Assembly: GCA_031262745.1 (NCBI GenBank)
Contig: JAISHE010000076.1
Coordinates: 1-62,605, forward strand
Direction of reading: 5' to 3'
DNA: 62,605 nt
From: Culturomica sp.
Lineage (GTDB): Bacteria > Bacteroidota > Bacteroidia > Bacteroidales > Marinifilaceae
This document shows, in pieces, positions 25,830 to 36,041 of the stretch. The notes beneath the pieces are model-generated. The model worked only from the letters and a program-made list of their open reading frames with translations. It was not told where the DNA came from and made no database searches. Positions within the stretch are counted from its first letter, which is position 1. The number at the start of each line of letters is the position of its first letter. The position numbers and the translations under genes were made by a program.

Positions 25830-28736
25830 TTAATATCCGAAAATAGTTTCGGTTTTAAGTTTTGTAATCTTCCCGTAAGACTTCAAAGCATCCAAATCTA
25901 TATCTTTTTCATCCCCCAGTATGTAATAGGTATAAGTACGATTTTTTACCCATTTCTCTTGGAATTTCTTAACATCACTCAAAGTGAGCGTTTGAAGTTC
26001 TTCAAAAAGAAGTTTTCTTCTATCAACGTTCAAGCCGAGATCTTGTGCCGACATGTAATCCCAAAGAACAGAAGCTTTTGTAACCCTTGAAGTACGTATG
26101 TTTGTAATCAAAGACTCTTTAGATAAAGCAAATGCTTTTTCGGATTCCGGCATATCATTGATAATTTCGTCAAATGCTTTCATTGCATCAATTACTTTAT
26201 CATTTTGAGTAGCGATAAACATATTATAATAATACGGTCTATCTAATCTTGAAGGCTGACGTAGACCTGCACTTGCACTATAAGCCAATCCTCTTGCTTC
26301 TCTCATTTCCTGAAAAACTATTGCATTCATACCACCTCCGAAATAATCATTGTATAGTGTGGCAATAGGAGTAACCGACAAATCAAATAGCTCTCCTCTA
26401 TTAGAGAAACCTCCCATATAAACCTGTTTAGCTGCATAAGGTGCAACCAAAACCTTATTTTCTTTAGTAAGCAACATATCACGCTTAGTGATTTCCAACG
26501 GTTTTAATGTTTCAGGTACTCTATGAAGTGTATTCAATTCTTTAACAACATCTTCCTTTGCTAAAGTACCATAATAAAGAATAGTATGTTCATAACCATT
26601 TAGTTGCTTTGTTTTAGACAACAAATCTTCAGGTTTCAAAGAGTTCAGTTCCTTTTCAGACATTATATTGAGAGAAGGTGAATTTGCTCCATACATTGCA
26701 TACATTTGCAAACGAGAGAAGTTAGTCCTTTGACTCTTTTTATTGTCGATACGGTCTTTCAAAATATCCGACTTCATGTTGTTTAATACTTCAACATTCG
26801 GTTGAGCGTCCGCAAGTACATCTTCAAATAATTTCAAAGCAGAAGGCATACTTTCATTCAATCCCGACAGGGTTACATAAATTCTTTCCGAACCTACACT
26901 CACCGAATAATCACAAGCTAACTTATAAAATTCTTGTTTAAGTTGTTCCGGAGTCATTGTACTTGTACCCAGATATTCAAGATATTGCACAGCGGTTCCC
27001 AGTGTCTTGTCATCATTAGTACCCATATCAAAAACATAGGTCAAAGAAAACAAATCATTAGTTACATTTTGTTTGTAAAGAACCGGTATTGAAGATTTTA
27101 TATCAAACTTCGCGAGATCTTTGGAATAATCCAAAAATACAGGTTCGATCGGTTTTGCAGTGCTGTTTTGGATTTCAAGCAGAAAAGCACTTGCATTATC
27201 CCTATTCATCTGGATAGGAGTGATATGCGGTTTTTCCATTTTCAATTCGTTAGGATCTTTACCCTCACGTTTGTAAACCACAACATAATTGTCATCTTTA
27301 AGGTACTTCTGAGCAAATGTTACTATATTTTCTTTCGTAACTTTGCTAATATTGTCAAGTTCAGCAACTTCATCTTTCCATGGAGTTTCGTTAATGAAAG
27401 CCTGTACAAACATATCAGCTCTCGCATCATTACTTTCAAGCGTTGATTGAAGATCTCTTTTCACATTATTCACAACCGAAACAAGTAAATCATTTGCAAA
27501 TTCTCCTTTTCTTAAAAGTTCCATTTGCTGAAGTAACAAATCCTTAACTTCTTCAAGTGTTTGACCTTTCTTTGGAGCAGCACCCATACAAAGCATACCC
27601 GCATCAGGCAAATTATAATAATATGCGTAGGCATAAAGAAGCTTTTGCTGTTGATTAAGATTAAGATCTATAATACCGGCTTTACCATTGGTAAGCACGT
27701 TACTCAACATATTAATTACGGTAGATTCCTTACTTTTCTCTCCGGGAACCCTCCAAGCAATTGTAACATTTTCAGCTTCCAAGCCTAATACTTCCGTAGT
27801 TATGGGTTCTGTAATCGGTGATTCCGGAGTGAATGCAGGTTCCTTCAAATCTTTATTCGGTTTCATTTGACCGAAATATTTATTCAATATAACAATAACT
27901 TCATCCGGATTGAAATCACCTGCCATACAAATTGCCATATTATTAGGTACATACCATTTTTTATAATAGTTTTTTATGTTGGTGATAGAAGGATTTTTCA
28001 AATGTTCCTGAGTACCAAGCACTGTGTGAGTACCGTAAGGGTGGTTTTTAAAAAGTTCCGAAAGTATTTTTTCGGAAACTTTACGACCATCTCTCGTAAG
28101 AGACATATTTTTTTCTTCGTAAACAGTTTCCAGTTCGGTGTGAAAACCACGAATTACGTTATTTTCAAAACGGTCAGACTGTATTTTTGCCCAATTTTCA
28201 ATTTCATTTGACGGAATATCTTCAACATAAACAGTCATATCCATACTTGTGTAGGCATTGGTACCGCGTGCACCGATTGCAGACATCAATTTATCGTATT
28301 CATTCGGAATAGACAATTTTGAAGCCTCATAAGAAATACTGTCAATTTGTTTGTAGATCGCAGTACGTTCTTCCGGATCGGTCTTAGTTCTATAAACTTC
28401 AAAAAGAGCCTCAATCTTGTCAAGATAAGGTTTTTCCTCGGCATAATTCTGAGTACCGAACTTTTCCGTACCTTTAAACATAAGATGTTCAAAGTAGTGA
28501 GCCAAACCTGTTGTTTCATCAGGATCATTTTTGCCTCCGACTCTTACGGCAATATTTGCCTGAATTCTGGGGGCTTCTTTGTTTACACTCAGATAAATTT
28601 TCAAACCGTTATCAAGAGTATAGATCCTTGCATTCAAGGGATCTCCGGGTACTGTTTCATAATTGTACTTTCCGGAACAAGCCGCAATGATTACCATCAT
28701 CAACGGCAAAAAGAAAAGTCTAATAAGTTTTTTCAT
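25830..28736 (-). CDS. M16 family zinc peptidase, lipoprotein
   Basis: This 968-residue pitrilysin-type peptidase is anchored by a lipobox (Ile-Ala-Ala-Cys, Cys20), so it acts at the envelope. The zinc site is the inverted His80-x-x-Glu83-His84 within GLAHYFEHLMFKGTE, and the downstream glutamate ligand lies in ETVYEEKNM. The N-terminal half holds the catalytic M16 domain, and the second half repeats the fold without the zinc motif, as in the pitrilysin and PqqL groups. The substrate is probably a peptide. It is a single-gene unit between lipB and the DUF6175-like operon. Confidence 0.92.
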   Translation of the reverse strand: MKKLIRLFFLPLMMVIIAACSGKYNYETVPGDPLNARIYTLDNGLKIYLSVNKEAPRIQANIAVRVGGKNDPDETTGLAHYFEHLMFKGTEKFGTQNYAEEKPYLDKIEALFEVYRTKTDPEERTAIYKQIDSISYEASKLSIPNEYDKLMSAIGARGTNAYTSMDMTVYVEDIPSNEIENWAKIQSDRFENNVIRGFHTELETVYEEKNMSLTRDGRKVSEKILSELFKNHPYGTHTVLGTQEHLKNPSITNIKNYYKKWYVPNNMAICMAGDFNPDEVIVILNKYFGQMKPNKDLKEPAFTPESPITEPITTEVLGLEAENVTIAWRVPGEKSKESTVINMLSNVLTNGKAGIIDLNLNQQQKLLYAYAYYYNLPDAGMLCMGAAPKKGQTLEEVKDLLLQQMELLRKGEFANDLLVSVVNNVKRDLQSTLESNDARADMFVQAFINETPWKDEVAELDNISKVTKENIVTFAQKYLKDDNYVVVYKREGKDPNELKMEKPHITPIQMNRDNASAFLLEIQNSTAKPIEPVFLDYSKDLAKFDIKSSIPVLYKQNVTNDLFSLTYVFDMGTNDDKTLGTAVQYLEYLGTSTMTPEQLKQEFYKLACDYSVSVGSERIYVTLSGLNESMPSALKLFEDVLADAQPNVEVLNNMKSDILKDRIDNKKSQRTNFSRLQMYAMYGANSPSLNIMSEKELNSLKPEDLLSKTKQLNGYEHTILYYGTLAKEDVVKELNTLHRVPETLKPLEITKRDMLLTKENKVLVAPYAAKQVYMGGFSNRGELFDLSVTPIATLYNDYFGGGMNAIVFQEMREARGLAYSASAGLRQPSRLDRPYYYNMFIATQNDKVIDAMKAFDEIINDMPESEKAFALSKESLITNIRTSRVTKASVLWDYMSAQDLGLNVDRRKLLFEELQTLTLSDVKKFQEKWVKNRTYTYYILGDEKDIDLDALKSYGKITKLKTETIFGY

Positions 28737-28764
28737 TTTAATTTAAGTATAAAGTGTGATTTTG

Positions 28765-28772
28765 CAAAGTTA
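28765..28772 (-). promoter_or_regulatory. Candidate -7 box for the M16 peptidase gene
   Basis: On the minus strand TAACTTTG matches TAnnTTTG 28 bases before the ATG. No clear TTTG is found upstream at the right distance. Confidence 0.45.
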
Positions 28773-28799
28773 TTTAAAAATTTAAGATTGTTTGAATTT

Positions 28800-29474
28800 T
28801 TATGAAATTTTTAAACCAAAAACTTTTTGAAACTCTTGCAGTAAATCTTTTTTCAAATCAAAAGTCTCTATTCCACAACCAAGTTCTTGTGAGACAGACG
28901 TTACTCCTTTATCTTTGAACCCACACGGATTTATGTAATCAAAATATTTCAAATTAGTGTTAACGTTCAAAGCTAAGCCATGCATCGTTATATAATTGGA
29001 ACACTTAACTCCTATTGCGCATATTTTCCGAGCATTAGAGGAATTAGAGTCCAACCAAACACCGGTAGCACCCTCCAGTCTATCGGCAGTTATCCCATAT
29101 TTATGCAAAACATTAATTACAACTTGCTCCAAATTTTGAACATAAGTTTTCACACCTATCGAAAACTCTTCCAAATCAAAAATCGGATATACAACTTGCT
29201 GACCGGGACCATGATAAGTGATATCCCCACCTCTATCTACTTTTATGAAATCAGTGTCCGAAGAGCGAAGTTTTAAAGCATCCATAAGCATATTCGCTTC
29301 ATCGCCGCTTTTACCAATAGTATAGACATTAGGATGTTCGGTAAAAAGTAGATAATGTTCCTCCAATCTATTATCTTTTTTTTCTCTACGAATTTTTTCC
29401 AAAAGTTCCTTTTGTAATTGCCATACTTCACGATAAGGAGACAATCCCAGATCTATGTATTTTACATTTTTCAT
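28800..29474 (-). CDS. lipB: Octanoyltransferase LipB
   Basis: This cytoplasmic enzyme moves octanoyl from acyl carrier protein to lipoyl domains. Its 224 residues include RGGDITYHGPGQ at 81-92, a lysine at 150 in ARKICAIG and the catalytic cysteine 184 in NPCGFKDKGV, so both catalytic residues are present. It overlaps lipA by four bases (ATGA), a sign of translational coupling. Together the two make the lipoyl cofactor of 2-oxoacid dehydrogenases and the glycine cleavage system. Confidence 0.95.
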   Translation of the reverse strand: MKNVKYIDLGLSPYREVWQLQKELLEKIRREKKDNRLEEHYLLFTEHPNVYTIGKSGDEANMLMDALKLRSSDTDFIKVDRGGDITYHGPGQQVVYPIFDLEEFSIGVKTYVQNLEQVVINVLHKYGITADRLEGATGVWLDSNSSNARKICAIGVKCSNYITMHGLALNVNTNLKYFDYINPCGFKDKGVTSVSQELGCGIETFDLKKDLLQEFQKVFGLKIS

Positions 29475-30328
29475 CGTTTTTTAGAATATACGTGCCGTTC
29501 GGCGTGATAACTTGACCTAACAAGCGGACCGCTTTCTACAAATGTGAAACCTTTTGCAAGTCCTATCTTTGCATATTCGGCAAAGGTTTCCGGAGTTATA
29601 TATTCTTGAACTTCAATATTTTTATTAGTCGGTTGTAGATATTGACCGATAGTCATGACGTTGCAACCTACTCTACATAAATCATCCATAGTTTCCAATA
29701 TTTCTTCTTTAGTTTCGCCCAAACCGAGCATTATACCGGATTTTGAAACAATACCGCTTTCGGCAACCTGCTTTATAACAGCAAGTGAAACCGAATATGT
29801 AGCACGACTTCTAACGCTCGGAGTTAAGCGTTTCACTGTTTCTAAATTATGAGAAATTACATCCGGAGAGGCAGCAATTATTTTGTTTATAAGATCTTCT
29901 CTACCATTAAAATCAGGTATCAACACTTCCATTGTTAAATGCGGATTTAGCTGTTTTACAGTTTCTATCACTTTAACCCAGTGGCTTGCACCGTAATCAT
30001 CCAAATCATCTCGATCAACGGAAGTAAGCACAACATGCTTCAATTTCAAATCGGATACTGATTTTGCCACCTTTACAGGTTCTTCCTTATCAAGTGGCAA
30101 AGGAGGACCGGTGGTAACATTGCAAAACCTGCAAGCACGGGTGCAAACATTACCTGCAATCATAAATGTAGCCGTGCCACACCCCCAGCATTCACCCTGA
30201 TTTGGACACATTCCACTTGTGCAGATTGTATGCAGATTGTGTTCACGTACAGTGTTTTGAACATTTAAAGAAAGTTGACCTTTGGGAAGTCGTATTTTGA
30301 GCCATTCCGGCTTTCTTCTGTTAATCAT
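29471..30328 (-). CDS. lipA: Lipoyl synthase LipA
   Basis: This radical-SAM enzyme inserts two sulfurs into the octanoyl group. From the ATG at 30328 it is 285 residues. The auxiliary cluster cysteines are 36, 41 and 47, and the radical-SAM cysteines are 62, 66 and 69 (VCTRACRFC). I choose this start because MINRRKPEWLKIRLPKG is the family's usual N terminus. The longer frame adds 27 residues that read into nth. The start overlaps the nth stop by eight bases, so nth, lipA and lipB are translationally linked. Confidence 0.95.
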   Translation of the reverse strand: MINRRKPEWLKIRLPKGQLSLNVQNTVREHNLHTICTSGMCPNQGECWGCGTATFMIAGNVCTRACRFCNVTTGPPLPLDKEEPVKVAKSVSDLKLKHVVLTSVDRDDLDDYGASHWVKVIETVKQLNPHLTMEVLIPDFNGREDLINKIIAASPDVISHNLETVKRLTPSVRSRATYSVSLAVIKQVAESGIVSKSGIMLGLGETKEEILETMDDLCRVGCNVMTIGQYLQPTNKNIEVQEYITPETFAEYAKIGLAKGFTFVESGPLVRSSYHAERHVYSKKR

Positions 30329-30968
30329 TATTTTGCAATTTATGATAGTATGCACAATACACTTTAATTCCACACTCCTGACATTTAGGTTTACGAGCCG
30401 TGCACACATATCTACCGTGAAGTATCAACCAATGGTGAGCCGTAGAAAGCAACTCCGATGGTATTCCGGCAGTGAGCTGTTTTTCAACTTCCAACGTTGT
30501 TGTGGCATTAGTAACCAATCCCAAACGATTAGCCACTCTGAAAACGTGTGTATCCACAGGCATTGCCGGTTTATCGAAAGCCACAGCCAAAACTACATTT
30601 GCAGTCTTACGCCCCACTCCGGGCAGAGTTTGCAAATCTCCGGCATTATCCGGTACCTCTCCACCAAAATCATCAACCAACTTGCGTGCCATTTGTGAAA
30701 GATGTTTTGCTTTATTGTTAGGATAAGATATGGACTTTATAAGTTGATATATTTCTTCCGGCTCAGCTTCAGCCATTGATTTTACATCCGGATATTTCGC
30801 AAACAAAGTCGGAGTGGTTTGATTAACGCGTTTATCCGTACATTGAGCAGACAAAATCACTGCAACAATCAATTCGTACGGATTTTTGTAGTGCAACTCA
30901 CTATTTACAACCGGCATGTTTTCCTGAAACCAATTGATTATACCATTATATCTTTCTTTTTGCGTCAT
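30321..30968 (-). CDS. nth: Endonuclease III
   Basis: This 215-residue DNA glycosylase/AP lyase removes oxidised pyrimidines. The helix-hairpin-helix LPGVGRKTANVVL carries catalytic Lys121. Asp139 lies in PVDTHVFR. The iron-sulfur cysteines 189, 196, 199 and 205 have the standard 6-2-5 spacing. It follows the long secreted protein by five bases and overlaps lipA by eight bases. Confidence 0.95.
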   Translation of the reverse strand: MTQKERYNGIINWFQENMPVVNSELHYKNPYELIVAVILSAQCTDKRVNQTTPTLFAKYPDVKSMAEAEPEEIYQLIKSISYPNNKAKHLSQMARKLVDDFGGEVPDNAGDLQTLPGVGRKTANVVLAVAFDKPAMPVDTHVFRVANRLGLVTNATTTLEVEKQLTAGIPSELLSTAHHWLILHGRYVCTARKPKCQECGIKVYCAYYHKLQNND

Positions 30969-30973
30969 CAGTT

Positions 30974-33900
30974 TTATTTTTCTGTTGAGTTGTCTTCATT
31001 GTCCGAAGTTTCGTTCGTTTCGTCGCTTGTTTGCTGAATATTAGTGTCATTTGATAGACCTTCTATTTTCTGCAAAAAACGCTTTATTTTAGAACTCGGA
31101 CAAAGTGTAATTGTATATAATACCTTCTTTTCCTTATCATTAGTTGTTATTATTTTCTTCTCTTCGTCTTCATTTCTTAAAGCATCATTGTATTCAAGAT
31201 TAGATGAAAGCGTAAATAAATTATTATTGGAATATTCAAAATAGTACCAAGTTTCATCCTTCTTTAAATATATAAACATCTGATTTGAAACATATCTGGG
31301 TATACATTCCATAACAATTTCCCATTCTTTTTCCACAGGAGTATTCAACATTGAACGTATCAACACTTTGTCATTTGCAACGTATGAGCGTGATTTTGTT
31401 TTCCACTCAATATTCAAAGAATCCAAAACAATAATTCCATTTAGTTGCGCGGGTACGTTATTACTGTTTTTTGCCAACTGTTTTTTCAATTCAACCTCAT
31501 TACCATAAAGTTGCACCAATTTTTCAACAAACATCTCATCCGTATTCACACGTTTGGGATGGTTATCGGTAAAATCCTTATATATAATACTTTTCATCTT
31601 AGGCAAGAGTTCAAACGATATATTGTATAGTGCATTCCGAATATAAAATGTCTCTTCTTTAAAAATGAAACCTATATCACCGGCTATTTCTTGTTGTATG
31701 CCAATCATATTCATTGCCATATTAAGTTTACCAAAACCGTTAATTTCTTCTTTGTCAGGTATATAATCAAAGTGATAATATTTTTTATTTACATCTTTTA
31801 TCGTGTATAAGTTTTTATCTTTTATCCACGTTAGCTCACCTTTGCCTTCCAAGATAATATTATCATTGTAAAACAAACGATTACCGGTGAAAACGGCATA
31901 AGGTTTAACCGTTTTATCTACATTAAGAAATATACCATTGTAAATGCGGGCGGACTTATCGTTCTTATTTTCAAATGCGATAGGAATGCTTACTTCTTGG
32001 AACTTCAAATATTCCGATATCCTCATCCAAGACTGTTTCAGATAATTCGGGTCGGAAGACAGTTTTATATAGCCATCATAGAACATGTCCGGCTTTTTAG
32101 AATTCATCACCATCTCTCCTTTATAAAGAATACCATTGTTGAGTTTAAAGTTCTTATCTTCAGCAAGATCAGCAGTAGCAGAAATATTACGCAATGAATC
32201 CAAACCGATACGATTGAAACGAACTATCGTAAGTTCCTTATCTTGATTTACATAATTAAAGTTACCGCTACCGTTAAAATTATACCTACCACGTAATTTC
32301 AAATTTACTTCGGTCAAATTTTTAAGAGAATCCTGTGTTTCACAAAATAGTTTCCCGTTAGTAAATTCTTTAATATCACCATCATTAGCAATAAAAATTT
32401 CTCCTGTCTCCGGATAAAACCGTCCGTTAGCTATATCCACGTGATTCACCCATCGACAAGCAATCTCACCGGTTGCAAGATTATACTGCGCAAGAGGTGC
32501 AATAAAACGAAGCGAATCCATATTAATCAAGGTAGAAACAAAAACATTACGTGCCAAAGGCGGCAGTTCATTTTCATTTTCAATCTTCCAAAGACGAGTA
32601 AGCTCGCTGTTATCTTCTATACCTATGTTTAGAAACTCTTCATTCATGTACCACGTAAATGACTTAAAGCTGCTACGGAAATGGTTAGACGGGAAATCCG
32701 CCATATTTTCATCCGTATTATTTATGAACTTACCAGTATTTTTAATCAGATCTATATGAGCCTGAACATTAGCCGTATTCAATTGTATATTTTTGTTGGT
32801 AATCGATCCCAAGCGAAGATTTGCTTTCTGTGATATTATGTTGTTTTCCTGAATATTGAAAAGAGAAGACGAAAGTACAGCACCTTTTAATTCCAAATTG
32901 CCCGAAGCATCCAACAGATCATCATAAACAAGCAAACTACCGCTATGTTTAACTCTTCCGTCATAAATCACAAAAGGTTCTTTCCGATTGTTTGCATAAA
33001 GCACTTCACTTTTCCTCAGATAGTTAACTCCTATATCATTTGCAGTAACACCCGGACGTTTACCGGCTATGGCATTCACCGAGAAAAGTTTGGTTTCACT
33101 AACCAACGAATCAGGTAAAAGTTTTATCACATGTGATTCAAAATCGGAATGATTAATACTAACACTACCATCTGCTATCATTCCTTTTTTGTCAAGCATA
33201 ATTTTGCTTTTAACATTACCATGACCGTAGAGAGAAAGTCCCGCAAGCGGTGTTTCAAATTCCATACCCATGTATTTATCGGGCATCAACTTCAATCTGT
33301 CATCTATATCAGGTAATATGTTGGAAACCAAGCGACCATTGAACGCATAATCAATCTTATTACCGTCATTAATATCTTTAATAATATAAGGCTGCAAAAC
33401 AAAATAAAAACTATCCTTTTTGTATTCTCCATTGGCTATATCCTCGAAATATACATAAGATTCGGAAGTTGAATTAAGTATAGGATAACCGGAAATATTT
33501 TTACTACCTGATTTATTGTCGGGTTTATCAATTTGGATACTTCCTTTTATGTCTCTAATCATACTATTGATAACTTCTCCACGTCCGTTGGTAAACTTAT
33601 CAGCTAAATACATCGTCATAGAATCAACCTTAGGAAATTTGATTTCATAATCTTTATAAGAAAAGAATAAACTATTTCCGAACATGTCAAACATGCCGGC
33701 ATTCAATTTACCGCTAAATTCCATATCACGATTTTGATGTAGAACGACCTTATCTTCAGCCGGTTCCACAAAAATATTCTTGTTTTCACTAATCGTAAAA
33801 CGCTTCACACCATTAATAGTCAAGCTATGATCCGCCAAATTCAATTGTGCATTTACAATTCCCTTGTCAGGCAATGACACAAAACTCAAATTATCATAAT

Positions 33901-35428
33901 CCTGTTTACCGATTCTTGCCCTTATATAATCATAAAGTCTTGATTTCAAAGTAACCTTATCATTTTTCTCATCAAAATACAAGAAATCATCATACGAAAG
34001 TAACACAATTTGACGCCGCAACTGCCCGATAGGTTTTTTCATATATTCGGCGTACTCACCAAGTGAAAAAGTGCTATCATTCAACACAACGGAAGTTTGA
34101 TAAAGTCCGTTTAACGGATGAATTGCATCCAACCCTTGCATGTTGTCAAAGATCGCATCACTAAAAAAGTTTATCGATTCAAAACCGGCTTTCAATAAAC
34201 CTGAACGACTTGTCATCCTGAACGATGCAATATTTGTGTCGATTTTCCATATAAATTCGTCCACATCCATAAGCAATTGATGATATTCATCACGGAAGGG
34301 TATTTGCATACTTTGCTCTGTTGTACGCTTCACAGCAACAATGTTGTTGTGTTTCGTGTATGTGAAACCTACCAAAGAATGAGTTATATTTTTACCCTCC
34401 AAATCAAGTTTAATATTTGATACTCCGCTCAAAATTCTAAGTGTATCTATTGAAAAACGCTTGGAATAAACATACAAATTCATTGTATCATTCGGAGCAA
34501 TATGTAATGATGCTTGTTGATCGTCGTCTCCTACACCAAAAAAAACTTGCCCCTCGTACAAAATTCCACCCTCATAAGATATTCCCGCAAATATCGAATC
34601 TATTTTTATTTCATTTGAATATGAAACGAAACGTGGAAATTTCACATCCTTATTCCTTGAATATTTTAGAGCATTGTCGCGCAATTCACCTTCAATAGGA
34701 TCGGGATATTCGGAAGGAAAATGAAACATAACGGAATCGGCTTTATAATCGGATGTTTCCATATTCACAACATACTTCTTCAATTCCGCATACATTGTGT
34801 CATTCCAATATACTGTGCCTCCTGCGCCATGAAGCAAATTATCCGTAAAATAATAATCCACATGCGTTTTGTGTATAAAAATCGAATCCTTCAAAGTTTT
34901 ACACACAACAATTGCCGAATCAATATCAATTTTCAAACCTTCCGATGAGTGTAACCATTTATAATCTCCTCTAACAAACCATTGATGAGAACCTCGCCTT
35001 ATGAAAAACTCTGAGTCTGTTATAATACCATGTGTAAGAACTATATAATCATTAACCGTCGAACGTTTTTTATCATTCGCAGACAAACATTCTTCCAATC
35101 CTTCCAACCAAATTTGTAGATTTTCTTTTTGATTACGTGAATAGAAAGTCATTACTATTTCCAAGTAATTTTTCAAATAAGGAACCGGTGCAAGCCTTAA
35201 TCCTCTTAGCTCAAAGAAAACACTGTCAATTTTTTGCTTATCACAGTCAGTCAAAAAATCCGAATTAAAAACATTCATAAAATTTTCGACAAGTTTTTTC
35301 TTATCTGCCTGTTTCAAACTAAAAAATGCCGTTTCAAGTTCATTATTAAGATTTGTTTTCTCAGCATCATTCTGTGCAAACAATTCAAAAGAAAACAACA
35401 ATAGTAAAAAAAATAGTGCTTTATTCAT
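30974..35428 (-). CDS. Long secreted protein of unknown function
   Basis: From the ATG at 35428 this is 1484 residues with a clean signal peptide (MNKALFFLLLLFSFELFA, cut near Gln). Two in-frame ATGs upstream (35452, 35434) are less likely because the TACTTTTG promoter box covers 35450-35457. An N-terminal helical part of about 120 residues is followed by more than 1100 residues of beta-rich sequence with many short strand-turn pairs and no recognisable catalytic motif. The last ~60 residues are polar and acidic (SDETNETSDNEDNSTEK). It heads a unit with nth, lipA and lipB. I do not recognise the family. Large repetitive beta architecture suggests a periplasmic or outer-membrane scaffold. Confidence 0.7.
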   Translation of the reverse strand: MNKALFFLLLLFSFELFAQNDAEKTNLNNELETAFFSLKQADKKKLVENFMNVFNSDFLTDCDKQKIDSVFFELRGLRLAPVPYLKNYLEIVMTFYSRNQKENLQIWLEGLEECLSANDKKRSTVNDYIVLTHGIITDSEFFIRRGSHQWFVRGDYKWLHSSEGLKIDIDSAIVVCKTLKDSIFIHKTHVDYYFTDNLLHGAGGTVYWNDTMYAELKKYVVNMETSDYKADSVMFHFPSEYPDPIEGELRDNALKYSRNKDVKFPRFVSYSNEIKIDSIFAGISYEGGILYEGQVFFGVGDDDQQASLHIAPNDTMNLYVYSKRFSIDTLRILSGVSNIKLDLEGKNITHSLVGFTYTKHNNIVAVKRTTEQSMQIPFRDEYHQLLMDVDEFIWKIDTNIASFRMTSRSGLLKAGFESINFFSDAIFDNMQGLDAIHPLNGLYQTSVVLNDSTFSLGEYAEYMKKPIGQLRRQIVLLSYDDFLYFDEKNDKVTLKSRLYDYIRARIGKQDYDNLSFVSLPDKGIVNAQLNLADHSLTINGVKRFTISENKNIFVEPAEDKVVLHQNRDMEFSGKLNAGMFDMFGNSLFFSYKDYEIKFPKVDSMTMYLADKFTNGRGEVINSMIRDIKGSIQIDKPDNKSGSKNISGYPILNSTSESYVYFEDIANGEYKKDSFYFVLQPYIIKDINDGNKIDYAFNGRLVSNILPDIDDRLKLMPDKYMGMEFETPLAGLSLYGHGNVKSKIMLDKKGMIADGSVSINHSDFESHVIKLLPDSLVSETKLFSVNAIAGKRPGVTANDIGVNYLRKSEVLYANNRKEPFVIYDGRVKHSGSLLVYDDLLDASGNLELKGAVLSSSLFNIQENNIISQKANLRLGSITNKNIQLNTANVQAHIDLIKNTGKFINNTDENMADFPSNHFRSSFKSFTWYMNEEFLNIGIEDNSELTRLWKIENENELPPLARNVFVSTLINMDSLRFIAPLAQYNLATGEIACRWVNHVDIANGRFYPETGEIFIANDGDIKEFTNGKLFCETQDSLKNLTEVNLKLRGRYNFNGSGNFNYVNQDKELTIVRFNRIGLDSLRNISATADLAEDKNFKLNNGILYKGEMVMNSKKPDMFYDGYIKLSSDPNYLKQSWMRISEYLKFQEVSIPIAFENKNDKSARIYNGIFLNVDKTVKPYAVFTGNRLFYNDNIILEGKGELTWIKDKNLYTIKDVNKKYYHFDYIPDKEEINGFGKLNMAMNMIGIQQEIAGDIGFIFKEETFYIRNALYNISFELLPKMKSIIYKDFTDNHPKRVNTDEMFVEKLVQLYGNEVELKKQLAKNSNNVPAQLNGIIVLDSLNIEWKTKSRSYVANDKVLIRSMLNTPVEKEWEIVMECIPRYVSNQMFIYLKKDETWYYFEYSNNNLFTLSSNLEYNDALRNEDEEKKIITTNDKEKKVLYTITLCPSSKIKRFLQKIEGLSNDTNIQQTSDETNETSDNEDNSTEK

Positions 35429-35449
35429 GCCCATCAATTTATATCTCAA

Positions 35450-35457
35450 CAAAAGTA
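35450..35457 (-). promoter_or_regulatory. Candidate -7 box for the long secreted protein
   Basis: On the minus strand TACTTTTG matches TAnnTTTG, and it places transcription start about 15 bases before the ATG at 35428. No clear -33 box is seen. Confidence 0.45.
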
Positions 35458-35594
35458 CACTTTTATTTTAAACAAGGAATTAGCAGTCATACAAAATATT
35501 TGCGTAAGAATATCCTCAAAATTTCGTAAACTTGAAGAAGTAACGTAGACTGTCTCCAATAATTATCGTGTGTACCGAAAAAAAATTTAAATTA

Positions 35595-35625
35595 TTTGGA
35601 AATAATCAGTTTTTATCTACCTTTG
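35595..35625 (+). promoter_or_regulatory. Promoter of rplU-rpmA
   Basis: TTTG (35595-35598), 19 bases, TACCTTTG (35618-35625): a full match to the Bacteroidota consensus. Transcription would begin near 35632 and give a leader of about 73 bases. Confidence 0.85.
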
Positions 35626-35640
35626 CACCACGAAAATTTT

Positions 35641-35684
35641 TCCTAAGGGGTATGAAAAGCGGAGAGAGTCCCACCTCGTGGTAG
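35641..35684 (+). ncRNA. Candidate L21 leader element
   Basis: The rplU leader contains CCTAAGGGG, a ten-codon ORF (35652-35684, [10 protein letters not shown]) and a CCAC-ctc-GTGG hairpin (35671-35681) inside that ORF. GGA at 35661-35663 could instead pair with TCC at 35669-35671. This resembles autoregulated ribosomal protein leaders, in which the protein binds its own message. It is an inference from position and structure only. Confidence 0.4.
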
Positions 35685-35704
35685 TAACTATAAAACAATT
35701 TAAA

Positions 35705-36016
35705 ATGTACGCAATTGTTGAAATTGCCGGTCAACAGTTTAAAGTTGAAAAAGACCGGAAAGTGTATGTACATCGTCTTGAAGCAGAAGAAGGTGCACAG
35801 GTTGAGTTTGAAAAAGTCATGTTGGTCGATGAAGACGGAAATGTGAAAATCGGTACTCCTCTGATCGAAGGAGCTAAGGTAACTGCTAAGGTTCTCGCCC
35901 ACCTAAAAGGCGACAAAGTGATAATCTTCAGAAAAAGAAGAAGAAAAGGTTATCAAAAGAAAAGAGGTCATCGTCAATATTTGACCCAAATACAGATAGA
36001 AGCAATTAATGCTTAA
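35705..36016 (+). CDS. rplU: Ribosomal protein bL21
   Basis: This 103-residue large-subunit protein binds 23S rRNA domain V. It starts [20 protein letters not shown] at 35705, the usual N terminus of the family, so the nine extra upstream codons are rejected. It ends with [22 protein letters not shown], the basic tail that contacts rRNA. It is followed by rpmA after 25 bases, an almost universal pair. Confidence 0.97.
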   Translation: MYAIVEIAGQQFKVEKDRKVYVHRLEAEEGAQVEFEKVMLVDEDGNVKIGTPLIEGAKVTAKVLAHLKGDKVIIFRKRRRKGYQKKRGHRQYLTQIQIEAINA

Positions 36017-36041
36017 TTTTTAACTTCTAAAATTATAAGAA

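Noticed and set aside
30329-30409. N-terminal extension of lipA
   Set aside because: It reads into nth, has no similarity to LipA, and the canonical N terminus starts at 30328.
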